Of a stretch of 64,000 nt of DNA, positions 1-8,541 are shown piece by piece. The position numbers and the translations under genes were made by a program. This stretch comes from Oceanobacillus_B kapialis. GTDB taxonomy: Bacteria > Bacillota > Bacilli > Bacillales > Amphibacillaceae. The stretch's first letter is position 1; the number at the start of each line of letters is the position of its first letter. The stretch lies in NCBI RefSeq assembly GCF_042685265.1, contig NZ_JBHUMX010000013.1; one strand, written 5' to 3'. Under the pieces are notes generated by a model. The model saw only the letters and a list, made by a program, of their open reading frames with translations, had not been told where the DNA came from and did no database searches.

Positions 1-182
1 AAATATATATTGGAGATATGAACAATGATTTGTCAGAGGTTTATCAGGAGGAAACAATTACAGAAGATCAGGAATTTACGTTTACATTGACGATCGCGCC
101 TGACGAAGAAGCAGAATATATCATAAAACGCGATGACGAAGTGGTTACAAATAAAACCGTTTCGTATGAAGAAGGTGACTAA
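1..182 (+). CDS. prkC: Ser/Thr protein kinase PrkC, C-terminal end (partial)
   Basis: An open frame runs in from the window edge and ends at TAA 180-182, directly against the rsgA start. About 59 codons are visible, acidic and beta-rich, with no kinase or complete PASTA motif. The call rests mainly on context: in Bacillaceae prkC lies immediately upstream of rsgA, and PrkC ends in an extracellular tail after its PASTA repeats. The kinase senses muropeptides and, in B. subtilis, takes part in spore germination and stationary-phase signalling. The visible tail alone could not identify the protein. Confidence 0.7.
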   Translation, partial: IYIGDMNNDLSEVYQEETITEDQEFTFTLTIAPDEEAEYIIKRDDEVVTNKTVSYEEGD

Positions 183-1067
183 ATGCCAGAAGGAAGAATA
201 ATTAAAGCTTTAAGTGGCTTCTATTATGTAAAAACAGAAGACGGTGAAGTCATTCAGTGTCGTGGCAGAGGGGTTTTCCGTAAAAAGAAAATCACCCCTC
301 TTGTCGGCGATTTCGTAAAGTTTGAGGCGGATTCACCAGAAGAAGGCTATATAATTGAAATTAATCCACGCGAAAATGAATTAGTTAGACCACCAATTGC
401 AAATATTGATCAGGCTATTATTGTAAATGCTGCGATACAACCAGATTTTAGTACAACCTTACTAGACAGGTTTCTTGTATTAATAGAAGCAAAGCATATA
501 AAGCCAGTAATTTTAATTTCTAAAATGGATTTAATTTCAGAAGAAGAACGTAAAACAATCGAAGCCTATCGGGATGACTATGAAAAAATTGGTTATCGGG
601 TAGAACTAGTATCCTCTAAAGAGAGTGATGGAGTACTATCAATTGAGGATTATTTCGCTAATGTTGTTACAGTATTTGCTGGTCAATCAGGAGTTGGGAA
701 ATCTTCTATTCTAAACGCCTTAAAGCCATCATTGTTATTGAAAACGGCTGCTATTTCTGAAAGTTTAGGTAGAGGAAAGCACACCACAAGGCATGTGGAG
801 CTAGTTCAGGTGAATAACGGATTGGTTGCAGATACACCGGGCTTTAGCGCGCTAGACTTCCAGGAGATCGAAGGGGAAGATTTGGCAGATTGCTTCCCTG
901 AGATGCATGAACGGAAGGGTGAATGCAAATTTCGTGGGTGTATGCACCATAAGGAACCACAATGTGCTGTAAAAGAAGCTGTAGAAACTGGAGAAATTAG
1001 CTCGTACCGTTACGAGCATTATCTAACATTTTTAGAAGAAATCCAATCAAGAAAGCCGAGGTATTAA
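183..1067 (+). CDS. rsgA: Ribosome small-subunit-dependent GTPase RsgA (CpgA)
   Basis: This is a circularly permuted GTPase that helps late maturation of the 30S subunit. The order of motifs shows the permutation: an N-terminal OB-fold (about residues 1-65), the G4 motif SKMD at 113-116, then the P-loop GQSGVGKS at 167-174 and G3 DTPG at 217-220. A C-terminal zinc site follows with Cys248, Cys253, His255 and Cys261. The 294-residue length is normal. The ATG follows the prkC stop without a gap and precedes rpe by one base, so the genes are probably cotranscribed. Confidence 0.97.
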   Translation: MPEGRIIKALSGFYYVKTEDGEVIQCRGRGVFRKKKITPLVGDFVKFEADSPEEGYIIEINPRENELVRPPIANIDQAIIVNAAIQPDFSTTLLDRFLVLIEAKHIKPVILISKMDLISEEERKTIEAYRDDYEKIGYRVELVSSKESDGVLSIEDYFANVVTVFAGQSGVGKSSILNALKPSLLLKTAAISESLGRGKHTTRHVELVQVNNGLVADTPGFSALDFQEIEGEDLADCFPEMHERKGECKFRGCMHHKEPQCAVKEAVETGEISSYRYEHYLTFLEEIQSRKPRY

Positions 1068-1068
1068 T

Positions 1069-1725
1069 ATGGTAAAAATAGCACCATCAATCCTCTCAGC
1101 AGATTTTGCGAAACTGGGAGAAGAAATTAAAGATGTAGAAACTGGCGGGGCGGATTATATTCACGTGGACGCAATGGACGGGCATTATGTACCAAATATA
1201 ACGATTGGTCCACTTGTGGTGGAGGCTATTAAGCCAATTACATCCCTTCCACTTGATGTCCATCTAATGATTGAGAATCCAGACAACTATATACCAGCAT
1301 TTGCAAAGGCTGGTGCTGATATTATAACGGTCCATCAAGAGGCGAGCAAGCATCTGCACCGTTCTATTCAGCTTATTAAAGCAAATGGAGTAAAGGCTGG
1401 GGTTGTAATAAATCCAGCTACTCCTGTCGAGCTGCTTTATCCAATATTACCGGAAGTTGATCTCGTCCTCTTAATGTCTGTTAACCCTGGGTTTGGAGGA
1501 CAGTCATTTATTAATTCGACCATCCAACGTATCGAACAGATTGCAACCTTCAGAAAAGAACATCACCTAGATTTTGAAATAGAGGTTGATGGTGGTATAA
1601 ATACAAAAACTGCAAAGCAATGTGTGGATGCGGGGGCTGATGTGTTAGTTGCTGGAAGTGCGGTATTCAATCATGCTAACCGTCGTGAGGCCATTAATGA
1701 GATTAAGGATGCTGTGAAGGGGTAA
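1069..1725 (+). CDS. rpe: Ribulose-phosphate 3-epimerase
   Basis: The enzyme interconverts ribulose 5-phosphate and xylulose 5-phosphate in the pentose phosphate pathway. The 218-residue TIM barrel keeps the family's metal ligands His32, Asp34, His65 and Asp174. It also has the phosphate-binding NPGFGGQ loop at 139-145 and the EVDGGI strand around 172-177. It starts one base after rsgA and is followed four bases later by thiN, an order typical of Bacillaceae. Confidence 0.97.
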   Translation: MVKIAPSILSADFAKLGEEIKDVETGGADYIHVDAMDGHYVPNITIGPLVVEAIKPITSLPLDVHLMIENPDNYIPAFAKAGADIITVHQEASKHLHRSIQLIKANGVKAGVVINPATPVELLYPILPEVDLVLLMSVNPGFGGQSFINSTIQRIEQIATFRKEHHLDFEIEVDGGINTKTAKQCVDAGADVLVAGSAVFNHANRREAINEIKDAVKG

Positions 1726-1729
1726 GTGT

Positions 1730-2392
1730 GTGATGGTTGCAACAACAATAGGCATTATTGGAAATGGCCCCCCACTATATCCGGACTTTAGTAGGTATGA
1801 ACAAGAGGTCGATTTTTGGATTGCTGCCGATAGAGGAGCTCTAACACTATTAGAAAACGGGATAGAGATTGACCTAGCTATAGGAGATTTCGATTCTATA
1901 ACAGAAGAAGAGAAAGAATTCGTTCGAAATCACGTCAAGCAATTTAATGAATACCCCGCTGAAAAAGATGAGACAGATCTAGAATTAGCTTTAATACATG
2001 CATTAAAAAAAGAACCTGAACGTCTTTACCTTTTTGGTGTCACCGGAGGGCGACTTGATCATGAGATGATTAACATCCAATTATTGTACACCATCGCTCA
2101 AAATGGTGTTAGAGGTGTAATTGTAGATCAATCAAATATAGTGGAATTGTATCAACCAGGAAGCTACGTGGTTGAAAGAAATAATTCATATCCTAATATT
2201 TCATTTATTCCTTTCTCTTCAACTATTAAAGGATTGACGTTATCAGACTTCTATTATCCTTTAGCAGATGCTACCGTATCGTGGGGGTCCACCTTATGTA
2301 TTTCTAACAGACTTATTGGAAATAGTGGTACTTTTTCTTTTACACAAGGCATACTATTACTAATAAAGAGTCGTGATACGATTCCTAGGTAA
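1730..2392 (+). CDS. thiN: Thiamine pyrophosphokinase
   Basis: The enzyme transfers pyrophosphate from ATP to thiamine to make the cofactor thiamine diphosphate. Diagnostic signatures are the GDFDS motif near residue 52 and the GVTGGRLDH motif near residue 105, both in the N-terminal catalytic domain. The C-terminal half carries the beta-rich thiamine-binding domain. Two starts are possible: GTG 1730 and ATG 1733, both 3' of the purine-rich end of rpe. The 220-residue length is near that of B. subtilis ThiN. Confidence 0.95.
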   Translation: MMVATTIGIIGNGPPLYPDFSRYEQEVDFWIAADRGALTLLENGIEIDLAIGDFDSITEEEKEFVRNHVKQFNEYPAEKDETDLELALIHALKKEPERLYLFGVTGGRLDHEMINIQLLYTIAQNGVRGVIVDQSNIVELYQPGSYVVERNNSYPNISFIPFSSTIKGLTLSDFYYPLADATVSWGSTLCISNRLIGNSGTFSFTQGILLLIKSRDTIPR

Positions 2393-2422
2393 GCTGTGCA
2401 TGTAGAAGAGGAGGGCGAACTC

Positions 2423-2506
2423 ATGAAATTTTATACTATTAAGCTCCCAAGATTTATCGGTGGATTTGTCAAAGTGGTCATCGGTGCGTTTAAAAAAGAT
2501 AAGTAA
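2423..2506 (+). CDS. spoVM: Stage V sporulation protein M (27 aa)
   Basis: This 27-codon gene starts at ATG 2423 behind a strong GAGGAGGG ribosome site and ends TAA 2504-2506. The peptide begins MKFYTIKLPRF and continues as an amphipathic helix with a Lys/Asp tail, very like the 26-residue SpoVM of B. subtilis. SpoVM recognises the convex forespore membrane and anchors SpoIVA, the base of the spore coat. The conserved Pro9 and the thiN-spoVM-rpmB context support the call. It is the clearest evidence that the organism forms endospores. Confidence 0.95.
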   Translation: MKFYTIKLPRFIGGFVKVVIGAFKKDK

Positions 2507-2512
2507 TACGGA

Positions 2513-2551
2513 TTAGCTTTTGTCAGTAGATTGACAGAAGCTGATTTTTTT
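2513..2551 (+). terminator. Rho-independent terminator after spoVM
   Basis: Arms AGCTTTTGTCA and TGACAGAAGCT (one G-U pair) close a six-base loop and are followed by a run of seven T. It ends the prkC-to-spoVM transcript. Confidence 0.85.
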
Positions 2552-2639
2552 GGAATTAGCATTAAAAGAGTGGTTTAAAAAAATCGTTATAAGGACATGC
2601 TTTATGATTGCATGCCTTTATCACTAACTCTAATAACTA

Positions 2640-2671
2640 AAAAAACACCCTGTTGGCAGGGTGTTTTTTTA
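2640..2671 (-). terminator. Rho-independent terminator of rpmB (bidirectional)
   Basis: Arms ACACCCTG and CAGGGTGT enclose TTGG, with A-runs on one side and T-runs on the other, so it can work in both directions. It lies 33 bases past the rpmB stop and backs up the spoVM terminator against read-through. Confidence 0.88.
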
Positions 2672-2703
2672 TCGTACAATTACAGATCTGTATGACACGT
2701 ATA

Positions 2704-2892
2704 TTATACGCGCTCTACTTTACCTGATTTAAGTGCGCGTGCAGATACGTAAACTTTTTTAGGTTTTCCGTCTACCATGATACGTACTTTTTGTACATTA
2801 GCTTTCCAATTACGCTTGTTGGAATTCATAGCGTGAGAACGTTGGTTTCCACTGCGAGTTTGACGTCCAGTTACAACACATTTTCTAGCCAT
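2704..2892 (-). CDS. rpmB: Large ribosomal subunit protein bL28
   Basis: This 62-residue basic protein begins MARKCVVTGR and contains the RSHAMNSNKRNWKANVQKV region typical of bL28. It has the single N-terminal cysteine and no CxxC pairs, so it looks like a zinc-free form. It is transcribed against the neighbours from its own promoter region at 2893-3000. A strong AAGGAGGG ribosome site lies just upstream of the start on the - strand. The convergent placement next to spoVM is the same as in B. subtilis. Confidence 0.97.
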   Translation of the reverse strand: MARKCVVTGRQTRSGNQRSHAMNSNKRNWKANVQKVRIMVDGKPKKVYVSARALKSGKVERV

Positions 2893-3214
2893 GCAAATCC
2901 CTCCTTACTGTTTACATGTGTCATTTCATACTTATATAATTTATCATATGTCTGGATAGATTGCAATTATTGTTTTATATTGGCTTTTTTTATATCGTGT
3001 GTAACGTTGCCACTTATAATTTCTAATGTGTTCTAGTCTAAATGTATTATAACTGAATTCTTCTATATAAAGAATAATAACTTGACAGATTAGTGTAATT
3101 CGTCCATTGTTATAGGGTATATTTTTACATATCATGAACTCTGCTTTTAAAATGATTCCCCATGTAGTAGAATATCCTTATATAAATGTGTAGGTATTAA
3201 AGGAGGATTAATGT
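2893..3214. other. Divergent intergenic region rpmB / yloU
   Basis: This 322-base AT-rich region separates two divergently transcribed genes and must hold promoters for both. Only one assignable hexamer pair was found, upstream of yloU. A TTGACA at 3082-3087 has no -10 at proper spacing. Short open frames on both strands here have no ribosome sites and were left out. Confidence 0.6.
3145..3173 (+). promoter_or_regulatory. Possible sigma-A promoter of yloU
   Basis: TAGAAT at 3168-3173 is a good -10. The hexamer 17 bases upstream (TTTTAA) is a weak -35. A strong AAAGGAGGA ribosome site follows at 3199-3207. Confidence 0.4.
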
Positions 3215-3577
3215 ATGTCCATAGAGCTTAATACAAATGATGGTCATGTAACCATTACAAATGAAGTAATTTCCACGATTGCCGGTGGTGCAGCGATAGA
3301 ATGTTATGGAATAGTCGGAATGGCTTCTAAAAGCCAGATCAGAGACGGCATTGCTGAGATTCTTCGCAAAGAAAACTTTTCTAAAGGTGTAGTTGTGCGC
3401 CAGGAAAACGACAGACTTGATATAGATATGTATATAATTGTAAGCTATGGGACAAAAATTTCAGTTGTAGCACATAATGTACAATCCCAAGTGAAATATA
3501 CACTGAGTCAATCACTTGGCTTAGCAATTGATTCTGTCAATATATTTGTACAGGGTGTACGGGTTGCGAAAGACTAA
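3215..3577 (+). CDS. yloU: Asp23/Gls24 family envelope stress protein YloU
   Basis: This 120-residue protein belongs to the Asp23 (DUF322) family. The mixed alpha/beta sequence contains the conserved IAGGAAIECYGIVGM segment near residues 21-35. It has no signal peptide or membrane segment. Family members such as staphylococcal Asp23 sit at the membrane and relate to cell-wall stress. The precise role of YloU is unknown. It precedes fakA, as in most Bacillaceae. Confidence 0.92.
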   Translation: MSIELNTNDGHVTITNEVISTIAGGAAIECYGIVGMASKSQIRDGIAEILRKENFSKGVVVRQENDRLDIDMYIIVSYGTKISVVAHNVQSQVKYTLSQSLGLAIDSVNIFVQGVRVAKD

Positions 3578-3745
3578 CGATTAAACAAATAAAAAAATGA
3601 AAAAAGCTAGCTATCGAACAATTGCGTAAAATTAATGTAAGCAGGCGCTTCAGGTAATAATAGTACTTACTGACCTTCCGTTTTGAAAAGAAGTGTCAGA
3701 ACGCTCGTAAGCGCTCACGCTTTTGTTTCAAGAGGAGGAAGTAAA

Positions 3746-5407
3746 GTGACAGTAAAAAGCTTGGACGGCATAACTTTTGCCCAGATGGTATTGGCGGGGG
3801 CCCACCATTTATCAAATAATGCAAACAAAATTGACGCCTTAAATGTATTTCCAGTACCGGATGGCGATACTGGAACAAATATGAATTTATCTATGAGTTC
3901 TGGTGCAGGAGAAGTAAAGAAGCAAAATAGTAACAGTGTTTCTGAAGTTGCTAATACGTTTGCTAAAGGGTTACTAATGGGGGCTCGCGGGAACTCAGGA
4001 GTGATCCTTTCTCAAATATTTCGCGGTTTTGCGAAAGGCATGGAAAAGAAGAGTGCATTAACTGCAAAGGATCTTGCAAAAGCTTTTGACGCCGGCGTAG
4101 GTACTGCGTATAAAGCAGTTATGAAGCCCGTAGAAGGGACGATTCTTACGGTTGCAAAGGATGCGGCAAAACAGGCTGTTAAGACTGCAACAAAAGAAGA
4201 AGATATTATTCAATTAATGGAGAGTGTTATTGCGGAAGCGAAAGCCTCCTTAAAACGTACACCTGATTTGCTTCCTGTTTTAAAAGAAGTAGGTGTAGTC
4301 GATTCTGGTGGACAGGGGCTAGTTACTGTCTATGAAGGATTTCTTGCTGCTTTAAAAGGAGAAGAGTTCCCTGAAGCCGTTTCAGATATTGATATGGATG
4401 ATATGGTGAATGCAGAACATCACAAAACCACCCAAGATTTCATGGACACTGCAGATATCGAATTTGGTTATTGTACAGAATTTATGGTTAAATTTGAAGA
4501 GGAAAAGCTGGCAGAGCATCCTTTTGATGAAGATCAATTTCGTAATGAATTAAGTGAGCATGGCGACTCCCTGCTTGTAGTGTCAGATGATGAAATTGTG
4601 AAAGTTCATATACATGCAGAATATCCAGGGACATGTATGACGCTTGGGCAGCAATATGGTAGTTTAATCAATATGAAAATTGAAAACATGAGAGAGCAAC
4701 ACACCGCGCTTGTAGGCGATAAGACGAAAACTCCTAAACAAACGAAGCAGGCGGAATATGGCATTGTAACAGTAGCAATGGGGGAAGGAATTAAGGCAAT
4801 GTTGGAAAGCCTTGGTGCAACTGTAGTAATCGAAGGTGGCCAAACGATGAATCCAAGTACCCAGGACATTGCCAATGCGATTAAGGAAGCAAACGCGAAA
4901 AATGTCCTTGTGTTACCAAATAATAAAAATATTCTTATGGCAGCAGACCAAGCGGCAGAGCTGGCAGAAGTTAATGTAAGGGTAGTTCCTACGAAAACAA
5001 TTCCGCAGGGTATTAGCGCAATGCTCTCCTTTCATCCTGACACGGACATTGATGCCAATAAGGAAGCGATGGATGAAGCAAGAAGTCATGTGAAAACAGG
5101 ACAAGTTACGTATGCTGTACGCGATACTCAGATTGATGGAATTACGATTGAAAATGGTAATTTTATGGGGATTTTGGATGGGAAGATTAAAGCTACTCAT
5201 CAAGATAGATTTGAGGCAGTTAAATTGTTACTACAAGAAATGGTGACAGAAGACGATGAAATCCTAACCATTTTACAAGGTGAGGATGTAACAGATCAGG
5301 ATGTAGAAGAACTTGTAAGCTTTTTAGAACAGACTTATAAAGATCTTGAGATAGAAGTCCATAACGGAAATCAGCCTATCTACTCTTATATTTTCTCAGT
5401 TGAATAA
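3746..5407 (+). CDS. fakA: Fatty acid kinase catalytic subunit FakA (YloV, DAK2 domain)
   Basis: FakA phosphorylates exogenous fatty acids bound to FakB for incorporation into phospholipid. An N-terminal DAK2-type kinase domain (about 1-205) carries the metal-binding PDGDTGTNM motif with Asp39 and Asp41 and the ARGNSGVILSQ motif. The middle and C-terminal domains match DegV-like YloV regions. I chose the GTG at 3746 because AGGAGG lies seven bases upstream and the resulting 553 residues equal the family length. An upstream ATG at 3683 in the same frame has no ribosome site. No fakB gene is adjacent. Confidence 0.93.
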   Translation: MTVKSLDGITFAQMVLAGAHHLSNNANKIDALNVFPVPDGDTGTNMNLSMSSGAGEVKKQNSNSVSEVANTFAKGLLMGARGNSGVILSQIFRGFAKGMEKKSALTAKDLAKAFDAGVGTAYKAVMKPVEGTILTVAKDAAKQAVKTATKEEDIIQLMESVIAEAKASLKRTPDLLPVLKEVGVVDSGGQGLVTVYEGFLAALKGEEFPEAVSDIDMDDMVNAEHHKTTQDFMDTADIEFGYCTEFMVKFEEEKLAEHPFDEDQFRNELSEHGDSLLVVSDDEIVKVHIHAEYPGTCMTLGQQYGSLINMKIENMREQHTALVGDKTKTPKQTKQAEYGIVTVAMGEGIKAMLESLGATVVIEGGQTMNPSTQDIANAIKEANAKNVLVLPNNKNILMAADQAAELAEVNVRVVPTKTIPQGISAMLSFHPDTDIDANKEAMDEARSHVKTGQVTYAVRDTQIDGITIENGNFMGILDGKIKATHQDRFEAVKLLLQEMVTEDDEILTILQGEDVTDQDVEELVSFLEQTYKDLEIEVHNGNQPIYSYIFSVE

Positions 5408-5448
5408 AAAAACGCTCTTTATCCAGGTGGATAAAGAGCGTTTTTTTA
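5405..5448 (+). terminator. Rho-independent terminator after fakA
   Basis: Long arms AAACGCTCTTTATCC and GGATAAAGAGCGTTT enclose a short loop, with flanking A- and T-runs. It probably works in both directions, serving fakA and the convergent permease gene. Confidence 0.92.
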
Positions 5449-5500
5449 GTACTCATAAAATAGGTTACTTCGTAGTGAATTAAAAAAGCTTCGTAAATTC

Positions 5501-6784
5501 TCAGATCCCTACCATTTTCATTATAAAGTCAAACAGGAATAGTGCTGCAATAATTAATAATGGCAGTGACAATTCCTTGCGTTTACCAGTAGCAATCATC
5601 ACGATTGGGTAAGCGATGAACCCAAATGCCATTCCATCTGCAATACTATATGTGAATGGGATCATTGCGACAATTAACAACGCAGGTAGGCTTTCTGACA
5701 ATTCACTAACCCGTATATGTCTAATGTTCTGTACCATTAGAAAACCAACGATTATTAAAATCGGGCTAAGTGCCGTGTTCGGTATTATCGTAATGAAAGG
5801 AATTAAGAATAATGTTGCCAAAAACAGTAAGCCAGCAGTAACAGCAGCTACACCAGATCTTCCTTTAGATGCAATAACTGCAGCGTTTTCCGCAGCTGAA
5901 ACGGTTGGAGAAGTACCTAAAAACGCTGATGCTACTGTAGAAAAAGCTGTGACTTTATAGGCTTTATCGTAACTTGTTTCCCTCTTAAGCATTTGTAGCT
6001 GCCCATTTAAAAGTCCCATATTTTCGAAAACCAATATGATGGCTAATGGGAATACAGCCAGCCAAAAGTTTACATCTCCAATGGCTGAGAACGAAGGCAG
6101 AAAAATAATTTCCTTAGGATCAATATGCAGGGCGCTAGACCCGCTTTCCAGGACACCAAACAAGGAAGCTAAGATTGTTCCGGCTATCATAGTCACTAGA
6201 AAGTTAGCTGGCACATCTCTGACAAATAGGAATATTGCCAGGAATAATGTCAGTAAGCTTACAAGAACTGCTGGTGAAGTAAAATCACCAAATGCCAGAA
6301 TGGTGTTTTCTCCATTTACCACCAGGCCACTTTTTTCTAACCCAATTAGGATTAAGAAGAAGCCAAGCCCTACGGTTATTCCATGCTTTAGAGATTCTGG
6401 TATCGCTTCTTTTAAAAGGATACCTAGCTTACTAAACGCCGTCAGCAAGAATATCAAGCCTGCTACTAACACAACGGCGAGCCCTTGTTCAAACGTAAGA
6501 TTTGTCCCTTCAACAATGGAATAGGCAAATAAGGCATTAATCCCCATTCCTGGTATTAATATGAGTGGGAGTTTTGCAAACAATCCCATTAAAAATGTTC
6601 CTAAAAAACTAATGAGAATGGTGGCAATCATTCCGGATTCAAGTGAAATACCAGCTTCATTAAGAATGGATCCATTGACTACAACAATATATACAGTTGT
6701 CAAATAACCTATTAAACCAGCAACAATTTCTGTACGAAGACTTTTTATCCTATCCTTATCTGGTCTTTTATTCATAAAGGCCAT
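5501..6784 (-). CDS. NCS2 family nucleobase permease (AzgA/PbuG-like)
   Basis: This 427-residue polytopic membrane protein has about 12-14 hydrophobic segments. The N-terminal motif region GLIGYLTTVYIVVVNGSIL and the PGMGINALFAYSIV segment are typical of the AzgA branch (hypoxanthine/guanine/adenine permeases such as PbuG and PbuO). Substrate cannot be fixed from sequence. Its start has an AGGAGATAT ribosome site. It is divergent from sdaAB and convergent with fakA. No purine riboswitch core is visible in the short leader. The gene is not in this place in B. subtilis, so it may be a local insertion. Confidence 0.88.
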   Translation of the reverse strand: MAFMNKRPDKDRIKSLRTEIVAGLIGYLTTVYIVVVNGSILNEAGISLESGMIATILISFLGTFLMGLFAKLPLILIPGMGINALFAYSIVEGTNLTFEQGLAVVLVAGLIFLLTAFSKLGILLKEAIPESLKHGITVGLGFFLILIGLEKSGLVVNGENTILAFGDFTSPAVLVSLLTLFLAIFLFVRDVPANFLVTMIAGTILASLFGVLESGSSALHIDPKEIIFLPSFSAIGDVNFWLAVFPLAIILVFENMGLLNGQLQMLKRETSYDKAYKVTAFSTVASAFLGTSPTVSAAENAAVIASKGRSGVAAVTAGLLFLATLFLIPFITIIPNTALSPILIIVGFLMVQNIRHIRVSELSESLPALLIVAMIPFTYSIADGMAFGFIAYPIVMIATGKRKELSLPLLIIAALFLFDFIMKMVGI

Positions 6785-6898
6785 GATATCTCCTCATCGT
6801 ACTTACATCCCTCTCCCGCCCGATTAAGACAAGGTTGTTAAGCTAATCGTGAAATGCCTATATAATTCGCTTAAACTTCCCTTACCTGTAATCCACAA

Positions 6899-6927
6899 AT
6901 GATTATTCTACACTTTTTTGTTATAAT
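6899..6927 (+). promoter_or_regulatory. Probable sigma-A promoter of sdaAB-sdaAA
   Basis: A perfect TATAAT at 6922-6927 has a weak -35 (ATGATT) 17 bases upstream. It overlaps the opposing permease promoter, so the two are likely to compete for polymerase. Confidence 0.5.
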
Positions 6928-6933
6928 TTACAA
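6905..6933 (-). promoter_or_regulatory. Sigma-A promoter of the nucleobase permease
   Basis: On the - strand TTGTAA and TAGAAT are separated by exactly 17 bases. The start point would lie about 110 bases before the permease ATG. The + strand TATAAT of sdaAB lies inside this promoter's spacer. Confidence 0.55.
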
Positions 6934-6971
6934 TAGAACGATAACCTATACGTTTAAATGGCGGTGAAAAT

Positions 6972-7634
6972 ATGAAGTATAATTCAGTTTTTGACATTAT
7001 CGGTCCGGTAATGATCGGACCATCCAGTTCACATACAGCAGGAGCAGCCCGCATAGGGAAAGCTGCACGAAATTTATTTGGCCATGAGCCGACTTGGGCG
7101 AAAATCCATCTCTATGAATCATTTGCTAAAACTTATAAAGGGCATGGAACGGATTTCGCACTTGTGGGTGGATTACTTGGCTATGAAGCAGATGACAAGC
7201 GAATTAGCAAATCGCTTGAGACGGCTAAGGAACGAAATATAGAAATAGAGTTTATTGAGGATAGCGCAGCAGTAGATCACCCTAATACAGCTAGGTTAAT
7301 TATTGGAAACGAATCTGGGTCGCTTGAACTGGTCGGTATTTCGATCGGCGGTGGCAAGGTGGAGATTACGGAATTGAACGGTTTTGATCTACGCTTATCA
7401 GGAAACCATCCAGCTATTTTAATTATGCATAATGATCGTTTTGGTGCAATCGCGTCCGTAACAAAAATACTCGCAAAGCATGAAATCAATATTGGTCATA
7501 TGGAAGTTAATCGTAAAGATGTAGGGAAAGAAGCTTTAATGGTAATTGAAGTAGATCAGAACGTAGAAGACGATATTTTAAAAGAATTAGATAATGCTGA
7601 TCATATTGTTAGAATTGCAAAAATAGACAGCTAG
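6972..7634 (+). CDS. sdaAB: L-serine dehydratase, beta subunit
   Basis: With SdaAA this forms the iron-sulfur L-serine deaminase that turns serine into pyruvate and ammonia. The N-terminal part carries the GPVMIGPSSSHTAGAAR signature (residues 11-27). A C-terminal ACT domain (about 147-220) provides amino-acid sensing. The ATG follows a GGCGGTG ribosome site. Splitting of the enzyme into two subunits, beta first, is the normal Gram-positive arrangement. Confidence 0.96.
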   Translation: MKYNSVFDIIGPVMIGPSSSHTAGAARIGKAARNLFGHEPTWAKIHLYESFAKTYKGHGTDFALVGGLLGYEADDKRISKSLETAKERNIEIEFIEDSAAVDHPNTARLIIGNESGSLELVGISIGGGKVEITELNGFDLRLSGNHPAILIMHNDRFGAIASVTKILAKHEINIGHMEVNRKDVGKEALMVIEVDQNVEDDILKELDNADHIVRIAKIDS

Positions 7635-7651
7635 AAAAGGGAGGGCTCTAC

Positions 7652-8527
7652 ATGTTTCGTACAGTAAAGGAATTAGTGGAGATAGCAGAAACAGAAGAAA
7701 TACAATTGTCCGAAGTTATGATTAGACAGGAAATGGACGTAAAAGATATTTCTCGTGAAGATATATATGCAGAAATGGAAAAGAACCTTCAGGTAATGGA
7801 GAAGGCAATTGAAGATGCGATGAAAGGCGTCGAATCCGTCACAGGTCTTACTGGCGGTGATGCGGTGTTGATTCAAAAGTATATGAAAGAAAAGACACCG
7901 CTTTCTGGTAATTTAATGTTGGATGCAGTTAGCAAAGCAATGGGAACCAATGAAGTGAACGCTGCGATGGGAACCATCTGTGCAACTCCTACTGCAGGGA
8001 GTGCTGGTTGTGTGCCTGGAGCCCTGTTTGCGGTGAAGGAACAGCTTAATCCAACTAGAGACCAAATGATTCGCTTTTTATTTACAGCAGGCGCATTTGG
8101 TTTCGTTGTGGCAAATAATGCATTTATATCAGGTGCTGCGGGAGGATGCCAGGCTGAGGTTGGGTCTGCAGGTGCAATGGCCTCTGCGGCAATAGTAGAA
8201 ATGGCAGGAGGAACTCCACAACAGTCCGCGGATGCGTTTGCCATTACACTTAAAAATATGCTTGGGTTAGTTTGTGACCCTGTAGCAGGCTTGGTTGAGG
8301 TGCCCTGTGTGAAGAGAAATGCAGCAGGGTCTTCTCTCGCTATTGTCTCAGCAGATCTAGCCTTGGCTGGTGTAACAAGTCGTATTCCTTGTGATGAAGT
8401 AATAGGTGCTATGTACCGTATTGGGAAGCAAATGCCTTCTAGTTTACGTGAAACTGGTGAGGGCGGGTTAGCAGACACGCCAACGGGAAGGCTTTTAAAA
8501 GAAAAAATATTTGGTATGTCTGTATAG
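7652..8527 (+). CDS. sdaAA: L-serine dehydratase, alpha (iron-sulfur) subunit
   Basis: This is the catalytic subunit with the Fe-S cluster. The expected cysteines sit in the motifs TAGSAGCVPG and CDPVAGLVEVPC, plus glycine-rich loops such as GAAGGCQAEVG. Its 291 residues match the family. It begins 17 bases after sdaAB behind an AAGGGAGGG ribosome site. recG follows 14 bases after its stop, so all three are likely on one transcript. Confidence 0.96.
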   Translation: MFRTVKELVEIAETEEIQLSEVMIRQEMDVKDISREDIYAEMEKNLQVMEKAIEDAMKGVESVTGLTGGDAVLIQKYMKEKTPLSGNLMLDAVSKAMGTNEVNAAMGTICATPTAGSAGCVPGALFAVKEQLNPTRDQMIRFLFTAGAFGFVVANNAFISGAAGGCQAEVGSAGAMASAAIVEMAGGTPQQSADAFAITLKNMLGLVCDPVAGLVEVPCVKRNAAGSSLAIVSADLALAGVTSRIPCDEVIGAMYRIGKQMPSSLRETGEGGLADTPTGRLLKEKIFGMSV

Positions 8528-8541
8528 GAAGTGTTAGGTTT

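Noticed and set aside
2340..2390. Sigma-E promoter for spoVM inside the end of thiN
   Set aside because: GGCATACT and GATACGAT resemble sigma-E elements but the spacing of 19 bases is too long. spoVM may still have a sigma-E promoter not recognised here.
3082..3116. TTGACA promoter upstream of yloU
   Set aside because: The -35 is perfect but no -10 lies at 16-18 bases; the nearest is 23 bases away.
6785..6971. Possible purine riboswitch before the nucleobase permease
   Set aside because: The - strand leader lacks the conserved core (TATA...GTTTCTACC type) and a terminator pair, and part of it is occupied by the promoter.
7873..8478. 201-codon open frame on the - strand
   Set aside because: It lies wholly antisense to sdaAA, has no ribosome site, and arises from the codon pattern of that gene.
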